Positions 57,642 to 64,000 of a stretch of DNA of 64,000 bases are shown in pieces. Source of the stretch: Elephas maximus indicus (lineage: Eukaryota; Chordata; Mammalia; Proboscidea; Elephantidae); assembly GCF_024166365.1 (NCBI RefSeq), contig NC_064820.1, positions 57,079,501-57,143,500 of the forward strand, given 5' to 3'. Both the position numbers and the translations under genes were made by a program. The notes beneath the pieces were generated by a model. The model did no database searches and was not told where the DNA came from. It saw nothing but the letters and a program-made list of their open reading frames with translations. Numbering within the stretch: position 1 is the stretch's first letter; the number at the start of each line of letters is the position of its first letter.

Positions 57642-57944
57642 AGGATAACTTGTGGTTTTTATTTATTCAGTTTGTTGGGGGCTTTATTATTTGCTAGGCA
57701 CTGTGTTGCAAGAATAAGTTAAAGAAGGCCTGGATATGGCCCTCAAAGAAACTGACAACCACAAGGTGAGGAAGACAGTAACTACAAACGATTGTTCCAC
57801 ATGTGTATAAAAATGGCAGCAGGAGCACAGAGGATGTGAGGATCACCTACCCTGAACAGTCACAAACTCATTCAAGAGTTCATTATATTTATAAGTGATC
57901 AGAAAATAATATAAAAACTATAGTCTTCTCATACATACAATAAA
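57642..57944. other. Intron, no recognised feature
   Basis: About 300 bp, nothing recognised. Confidence 0.45.
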
Positions 57945-58755
57945 CCACATAGGGGGCACGAACACAGATACTTTAACACCTCGTGGGATTGGTTTATGGG
58001 GTCTGAAGGCTTAGGACCATAGTCTTGTGGTACAACTTGGTCAACTGGCATAATATAGTATGTAAAGTTTATGTTCTACACCCTAGTTGGGTGAGTAGCG
58101 TCTGGGATCTCAAAAGCTTGAGAGTGGCCAACTAAGATACAACTGTTGGTCTCTATGCGTCTGGAGTAAAAGAGATTGAAAGAAACCAAAGACTCAGAGA
58201 AGAAACTAGTTCACAAAACTAATAGTCTACACGAAGCATGGCCTCGTCTACCCTGAGACCACAAGAACTAGATGGTGCCTGGCTCATGCTACCTACCATT
58301 CTGATCCGGAACACAATAGATGGATCCTGATAGAATGGGAACAAAATGTGGAACAGAACTCAAATTCTTAAAAGGTCCAGACTTACTGAACCAGCTGAGA
58401 CCGGAGGACTCCCTGAGACTATCACCTTGAGATGCTCTTTAAACTTTGAACCCAAACTATTCCATGAGGTCATCTTTTAGCTAAATAACAGACTGGCTCA
58501 TAATATCACCTCTGAGTCCTATGCTCCTTTAAAAAGTGTCATCTGCATGAGACCAAATGATCAACACTTAGCCTAAAGCAAAGACAGGAAGGCAAGGGAC
58601 AGAGAAACTAGATTACTGGGAATAGAACAACCAGAACTGAAATAATGTGAAAGCTGTGTAAAATGTAATCAATGTCACTGAATAAACTGTGTAGAAATTG
58701 TTAAATGAGAAGCTAATGTGTTGTGTAAACTTCCACTGAAAACACAAAAAAATCT
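57945..58755 (+). mobile_element. L1 3' UTR (second subfamily), sense
   Basis: The longest copy of this tail in the window: 'gaccatagtcttgtggtaca', 'gtgagtagcgtctgggatct', 'gaactagatggtgcctggct', 'ggaacaaaatgtggaacaga', 'gttgtgtaaacttccactga' and an A-rich end. No ORF2 text attached. Confidence 0.8.
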
Positions 58756-59158
58756 ATTTTTTGAAAAAGCTATAGTCCTCAAATCTACCATTAGGCACTT
58801 TAAACAATGTGTACACTGTTTTATTTCGCAAAGAATATGTTGTTTTTGAAAGCTCCTATCTTATGACCCAGTCAATAAGAGACCCCTATTCCAGCTGCCA
58901 TGCTGCTCATTTATTTTACTTATAAAAGAATTGAAAAAAAAATGAAAGGAAGAAATCTTAAACATGAATCCCTCTCATATTTACTTTTTTTCTTTTGAAT
59001 GACGTTGATCTAAGAAGAACAGTCTAAATCAGGGCAATACATACATGTTTTGAGTTTCATTGCATCAAGTATGAAAGATAACTACTTTGTTCTTAAGTTG
59101 ACTTTTGACTAGCCAGGTGATTTTAAATGGTCCGCTTATTGCTCCTCAATTTGGCTTC
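58756..59158. other. Intron, no recognised feature
   Basis: About 400 bp, AT-rich, nothing recognised. Confidence 0.45.
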
Positions 59159-59169
59159 TTTTATTCCAA

Positions 59170-59363
59170 AGCAGGGAGTCCTGGGTGGTGCAAACAGTTA
59201 ACGTGCTCAGCTACTAACTCAAAAACTGTCGGTTTGAGTCCACCCAGAGGCACCTCAGAAGAAGGTCCTGGCAATCTACTTCAAAAAAATTAGCCAAAAG
59301 CACAGTTCTACTCTGACACAGATGGGGGTCTCCATGAGTCAGAATTTACTTGACAGCAACTGG
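59170..59363 (+). mobile_element. AfroSINE, long type, with TSD
   Basis: 'gcagggagtcctgggtggtg' to 'gacagcaactgg'. An 11-bp duplication ttttattccaa at 59159-59169 and 59364-59374 flanks it. Confidence 0.92.
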
Positions 59364-59479
59364 TTTTATTCCAAGGTAGAAATTCTAGAACTTATTCATA
59401 AAACATCCAGAACAGATTTAATTGAGAGGATATCTTAAACTCAGTTGGGCTGTATCCAGGTGACGAGTCAAAAGGCAAT

Positions 59480-59690
59480 ACCAAAACCCAAACTATTGCC
59501 TTCGAGATGATCGATTCTGACTCATAGTGACCTTATAGGACAGAGTAGCACTGCTCCACAGGGTTTCCAAGGCTGTAAATCTTTATGGAAGCAGACTCCC
59601 ACACCATTCTCCTATAGAGCAGCTGCTGGGGTTGAAGGGCCAACCTTTCTGTTAGCAGCCGAGTACTTAACCACTGTACCAGAGCTCCTT
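59480..59690 (-). mobile_element. AfroSINE, third type, antisense
   Basis: Shares both ends with the others but has an extra middle block 'ggctgtaaatctttatggaa', 'agactcccacaccattctcc', 'agagcagctgctggggttga'. Same orientation logic as the antisense copies. Confidence 0.85.
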
Positions 59691-60074
59691 CAAAATGGAA
59701 ATACAGAGAGAAAAATGGAAAATTGAGTCCCAGAACACTAAGTATTATTTTTTCAGAAAGTTTTTATTGTGACAGAGGTGGGTGATACATTTTTAAGACA
59801 TTTGTACTAAGCCTACCCAGCAACCTAACACGTAGAACGTTCTGATAGAAAGACAAAGGTACAGGGAATCTTGTTTCAAACCAGGAAAATGTTAGAAGAT
59901 TGACAAAGACCCAACACATTTTTCCCCCAAAGGCTGTTAACATATCAAGGAGACGCAAGTTATTACATCTAGCAAATTAAGTCCTCACAGATCATTTAGG
60001 AAACTCTTAGAAACATCCCAACATTTGATGTTTTACCATTTCATTTTGCTCTGCATATCAAAGAGATGGCTTAC
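59691..60074. other. Intron, no recognised feature
   Basis: About 380 bp immediately downstream (minus strand) of the exon at 60075. No repeat seen; intronic splice donor text GTAAGC at 60074-60069. Confidence 0.5.
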
Positions 60075-60135
60075 CTCTAACTCAAACCTCTGATATTCAG
60101 GAATCGTCCCACTTTTATTTATATGAAGTAGACTA
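60075..60135 (-). CDS. Internal coding exon of the unidentified host gene
   Basis: Minus strand: a pyrimidine-rich acceptor (tgtgcatttcttttgtag), 61 bases, then the donor GAG|GTAAGC. With one base left over at the start, the frame is open and ends on a whole codon: SLLHINKSGTIPEYQRFELE. The two other frames contain a stop. Phase 0 at the donor matches phase 0 at the acceptor of the exon at 16888, giving a continuous reading ...YQRFELE-VKKYFELE.... A tandem acceptor three bases further in (tagtag) would drop one residue. The surroundings are free of repeats. I do not recognise the protein. The intron to the terminal exon would be about 43 kb unless further exons lie between that I missed. Confidence 0.55.
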
Positions 60136-61379
60136 CTACAAAAGAAATGCACAAAGTTTCAGTTTGCTCGGGATTCAGTATCCTAGGGGAAGACAACAGT
60201 TTTCATTTTCTTTTCTTTCTGGGGAACAAAAGCATCAGATAGGAAGATCTGCCCCTTTGGAAAAGGACCAGCCCTCTGTTCTCTAGAAGGCCCTGAAAGC
60301 AAGGCAGATAAGAGAAAGTGGATATCTGGACTTGCCTGAGAAAAGCCTTTTAGGTACAATTGTAGCAACTTATTTGAGAGCTGCAACTCATTAAGTGTGT
60401 CTCTGATATCACTTCAGATATGAAGATTAGTGGAACATACCAACAGATTGAATCATCAAAAAGTTCTCTCAGGGATTTGAACATAGAGGATTTGATGGAG
60501 AATCGCTCCATCGGCTAGAGCCTGTATTATGGGACCTTGGGAGAGATAAGGCGCAGACACCTTTTAGACAAGGGCTTCATTCTTCAGAAATGGAAGCTCA
60601 AATTGAGGGCGCTCCATCAACATTATCATCAATGTTTATTAGGAGTTTGGCATTAACCAAACACATAAAATCTCAAGTCTCTGCCTTTACAGGGTTTACA
60701 AACCAAGAAAACATCCCCATTCCCCACTCCCACTCCAGACTACACATCAGGGAACAGATTTCTTTTAAAAAATGCTACCAGTTCATTTCCTTAAATCCTT
60801 ATTGATCCAGAAAATAGTGCTTTTCAAGTCTCTGGCTTGAGAAGAGCAGCTATGATTAACCTTTTCTGAGACTCAAGAGGAGCTGCTGGAGATCTTCTTT
60901 GCGTTCCCTCTAGAAGGATTTAACATGGCTCTAATCCCTCATTTATCAAACTCCTTCACCAGGGGAGTGAAGAGGGCCCTTTTGCTCCTTATTTTTATAA
61001 GTCTGCCAGGGATGAATTGGCAATCAAAACTGGAGCTAAATTCCTCAAAATGCTTTTGGTAAATAGAAATAAGACAGCATTGTGCTTACACATATTGAGT
61101 ATTCTGAGCTATCAATCTTAAACCGAGACTCGAAAGAGGCTCTGAATTTCCCATTCTTAGAAATCACATGGCATATGCAATAAGAACATATGGCCACGAG
61201 ATAGCTGAGGCTTCCATTTGTATCACAGCCAAGAAAACTAGACACCCAAGTATACAGCTACTAATGAATTGAGGAATAATGCAGAGAATTTACCGAGAGA
61301 AGGGAAATACAGAAAATAGAGTTAGAAAAAGAGGACTTTTTACAGGTACCTGGCAACCTGGGTAATACCTAAAAATATA
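60136..61379. other. Intron, no recognised feature
   Basis: About 1.2 kb with no repeat that I recognise. I looked for the preceding minus-strand exon; a donor-like site near 60450 fails because all frames carry stops. Confidence 0.4.
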
Positions 61380-61542
61380 GGTAGTCCCCAGGTTACATAC
61401 ATCCAGTTTATGAACAACTGGTCCTTAAGAATGGACTGCCATAAAGCCTATTACATTAAAAATTTGAGTTAAATACATATGATGCTTCATAAAAACAAAC
61501 ACACACCCTACTTTGTGGCCCTCATGAAAATATGGTGAGGTG
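61380..61542. mobile_element. TIR DNA transposon, left half
   Basis: Starts with the inverted end taggtagtccccaggttac and continues 'catccagtttatgaacaact'. The matching end is at about 61893-61911. Between them lies an AfroSINE. Looks like a MITE-type mammalian DNA element; family not assigned. Confidence 0.7.
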
Positions 61543-61558
61543 TGGCAGTGTTTCTTAA

Positions 61559-61725
61559 ACCCTGGTGGCGTAGTGATTAAATGCTACGGCTGCTAACCAA
61601 AAGGTCGGCAGTTCGAATCCGCCAGGCACTTCTTGGAAACTCTATGGGGCAGTTCTACTCTGTTCTGTCGGGTTGCTATGAGTCGGAATCGACTCAAGGG
61701 CAGTGGGTTTGGTTTTCTGGGGGTT
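61559..61725 (+). mobile_element. AfroSINE, short type, with 16-bp TSD
   Basis: 'accctggtggcgtagtgatt' to 'ggttttctgggggt', close to consensus. A 16-bp duplication tggcagtgtttcttaa at 61543-61558 and 61726-61741 flanks it. It is inserted in a TIR element. Confidence 0.95.
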
Positions 61726-61741
61726 TGGCAGTGTTTCTTAA

Positions 61742-61911
61742 GTGTTTTATATGCACAGAAAGGTAAAATACATACTATATACTAAACCAAACATTTGACT
61801 AACTGATGCTAAATAAGAACTGTAGGTGTCTATTCTGACTTACCTACAAATTCGACTTAAAAACAGACTTAGGAACTGATCTCGTTTGTAATCCAGGGAC
61901 TATCTATATTT
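61742..61911. mobile_element. TIR DNA transposon, right half
   Basis: 'tatatgcacagaaaggtaaa', 'attctgacttacctacaaat', 'ttaaaaacagacttaggaac' and the end gtaatccagggactatcta, the inverted partner of the left end with three mismatches. Confidence 0.7.
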
Positions 61912-62766
61912 ACATAGTGGGACACTGAGAGTGGTTTAGATTGCGGTGACATGGAGAGGAGAGGCTTCTCCAACTCCATAGAATTTCAACAATTATCAAA
62001 GCTGATCGTAAGGCTTTTAAAAACTCAAACAAGGGACTGCAGACTGATAAATAGGAAGCTCTTGAAATCTGGTTCTAAAGCAACAGCAACACAGGGCCTC
62101 AACGAATGTTCAACAAATGAAACCAAAGAGTCTGAGTATCTGAAAGAACATTAAGTATTCAAAGTCTATGAGATTTTGAAATTTATTTTTTAATTTGAGG
62201 AACTGATTGAAACCTACACATTCAAGTTAAGAGGTGCAATTTGCTGAGACTGACAGAAAAAAAATTATATTCCTTTTGAAGTTCCATTAATTTTAAAAGT
62301 ATCAACATGAATCTATGATCTAATTGTACAGTTTAAATTAGATCAAGTAGATAGATATACAATTGGTTTTATAATTTCTGAAATGCCATTAGGCTTTTTA
62401 TTTCCTACCTTGGCTGTGTCCTCAGTTGTGAAGGAAAACTTCAATTATGCCTTATAAACATCAAGAGTAGGTGAACATTCAATGGGCAACTATACAGGGC
62501 ATAATATACCTTCTCATGACATATCCCTACAAGCCTCTGGCTGTACAGCACCACCTATCTCTGTGAAAGCAAGAACCATATTGCAAAGATCAGCAGTCAC
62601 ACAATTTTCTTTAACAACTTTAAGTACTTACTATAAGTCCAAAAGGTGTGTGCCAAAGGTGTACATAAGATACTGAGAAGTAAATAGCTCCCTTAACTTG
62701 GAAGAAATCAGGGAAGCCTAAGAAATAAATGTGTAATATTTTGCAGAACTTTAAATAATCACAGCG
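61912..62766. other. Intron, no recognised feature
   Basis: About 850 bp. A plus-strand frame at 61951-62154 has no splice context. A minus-strand donor-like site near 62407 is not preceded by an open exon. Confidence 0.4.
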
Positions 62767-63466
62767 CTGTTGTTGTTGTTAGGCACTGTTGAGTTAGTTC
62801 CGACTCATAGCAACCCTATGCACAACACAATGAAACACTGGCTGGTCCTGTGCCATCCTCACAATTGTTGCTGTGATTGAGCCCATTGTTGCAGCCACTG
62901 TGTCCATCCATCTCATTGAGGGTCTTCCTCTTTTTCGCTGACCCTCTACTTTATCAAGCATGATGTCCTTCTCCACGGACTGATCCCTCCTGATAACATG
63001 TCCAAAGTATGTGAGACAAAGTCTCACCATTCTCGCTTCTGAGTTATTTGGCTGTACTTCTTCCAAGACAGCCTTGTTTGTTCTTTTGTCAGTCCATGGT
63101 ATATTCAGTATTCTTCGCCACAATTCAAAGGTGTCAATTCTTCTTCTGAGTTACCTACATACACTTTTGCATGCATATGATGAGACTGAAAACACCATGG
63201 CTTGGGTCAGGCATACCTTTGTCCTCAAGATGACATCTTTGCTTTTTAACACTTTAAAGAGATCTCTTGCAGCCGACTTGCCCAATGCAATGCGTCTTTT
63301 GATTTATTGACTGCTGCTTCCATGGGTGTTGATTGTAGATCCAAATAAACTGAAATCCTTGACAACCTCAATCTTTTCTCCATTTATCATGATGTTGCTT
63401 ATTGGTGCAGTTGTGAAGATTTTTGTTTTCTTTATGTTGAGGTGTAATCCATACTGAAGACTGTAG
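62767..63466 (-). mobile_element. RTE-clade LINE, antisense, 5'-truncated
   Basis: Starts with the tail 'tgttgttgttgttaggcact' and runs antisense into the region after the RT core, ending at 'ccatactgaagactgtag'. Minus strand 62794-63123 reads QRKRGRPSMRW, the C-terminal family signature. Inserted in, or next to, an LTR on its right. Confidence 0.9.
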
Positions 63467-63765
63467 CCCAAGTCCCAAGAACTGAAGGTCAGATACTGAT
63501 AAGCTGAATGCACCATCCAGAGCAGAGCAAAAGCCGAGAGCTTTGCCAGAAGTCCACATATATTGGATGTAGGCTACACTCCCAAGGAAACTTCCTTTCA
63601 ACTGATTGGCTACTCACAGCAGATCTGGTCATGGAGGTGATTACACTATATCAGATCTCATCATATAGGTGATTATACCATTATATGACTGCTAAACTAC
63701 ATCATAGCTGCCAACCACTGAGAGTCATGGCCCAGTCAAGTTGACACACAACCTTAGCCATCACT
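63467..63765 (-). mobile_element. LTR fragment, ERVL/MaLR-like, antisense
   Basis: The right end reads, on the minus strand, TGATGGCTAAGGTTGTGTGT, a variant of the LTR start seen at 53213. 'gccaaccactgagagtcatg' is shared with the interior of the TIR element at 49231. The other end is cut by the RTE at 63466. Confidence 0.6.
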
Positions 63766-64000
63766 AGTCTGAAGTCAGTCTAACCCCAAAACCCATGCTC
63801 TTACCTATGGTAGTCTACTGCCTCCCAAATAGCTGTTACAATTATGTAATTACAAGCCCATATTATCCACATTTCCAATTTTAACCTTGAACTTATATTC
63901 TGGCAATAGAAACATTTAATTTTCCCATTATGATGGAAAAAAGTAGAAACATGAGTTAGTTTTTGTAAATGATTTCATTCACAGAATGACAGATGAATGC
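63766..64000. other. No recognised feature
   Basis: 235 bp to the window edge, nothing recognised. Confidence 0.4.

Noticed and set aside
60430..60530. A minus-strand stretch ending in a GTATGT donor-like site, considered as the exon before 60135
   Set aside because: Every frame from the plausible acceptors hits a stop before the donor.
62407..62460. A minus-strand donor-like AAG|GTAGGAAA with possible exon upstream
   Set aside because: All three frames of the enclosed stretch contain a stop and the acceptor side is poor.
1..64000. CRISPR array, operon, phage or bacterial mobile system
   Set aside because: No regular spacer-repeat arrays, no dense coding, and repeats typical of mammalian nuclear DNA throughout.

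Overview
This is vertebrate nuclear DNA, almost certainly from an afrotherian mammal and most likely an elephant or another paenungulate. The diagnosis rests on about 20 copies of a tRNA-headed SINE recognised as AfroSINE, several copies of an RTE-clade LINE with the same 3' tail (the RTE1 type known from Loxodonta), a lineage-specific L1 family, and old placental repeats (MIR, L2, MER20, MaLR-type LTRs). There is no bacterial, phage or CRISPR content. Repeat family names are from memory, not from a database search.

Most of the window is transposon layered on transposon. 0-11 kb: an old antisense L1 tail carrying an AfroSINE and an RTE; a MaLR-type solo LTR; two AfroSINEs; then a three-level nest (antisense RTE > antisense L1 > full-length sense RTE, 4.0-10.3 kb). 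11-17.7 kb: a repeat-poor island. 17.7-27.4 kb: scattered AfroSINEs, an RTE and an L1 tail in otherwise unrecognised DNA. 27.4-39.8 kb: one old antisense L1 split by a sense L1, a full-length 7.4-kb antisense L1 with tandem 5'-UTR units, two AfroSINEs and an odd templated insertion. 40-64 kb: unrecognised DNA with MER20, L2, MIR, LTRs, L1 tails, two TIR elements, a diverged minisatellite and more AfroSINEs.

The only host coding signal I can support is on the minus strand: a terminal coding exon at 16736-16888 (50 codons and TGA, strong acceptor) and an internal exon at 60075-60135 (good acceptor and donor). The reading frame is compatible across the pair, so the window is probably the last intron (about 43 kb) and 3' end of one minus-strand gene, with a long repeat-free 3' UTR below 16.7 kb. 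I could not name the gene. No other exon was convincing.

All LINE reading frames seen are broken. The host gene is probably transcribed right to left through the repeats. No undescribed defence or enzymatic system was found; the notable items are structural: nested insertions with readable target-site duplications, an inverted templated copy inside an L1, tandem units at an L1 5' end, and TIR elements.
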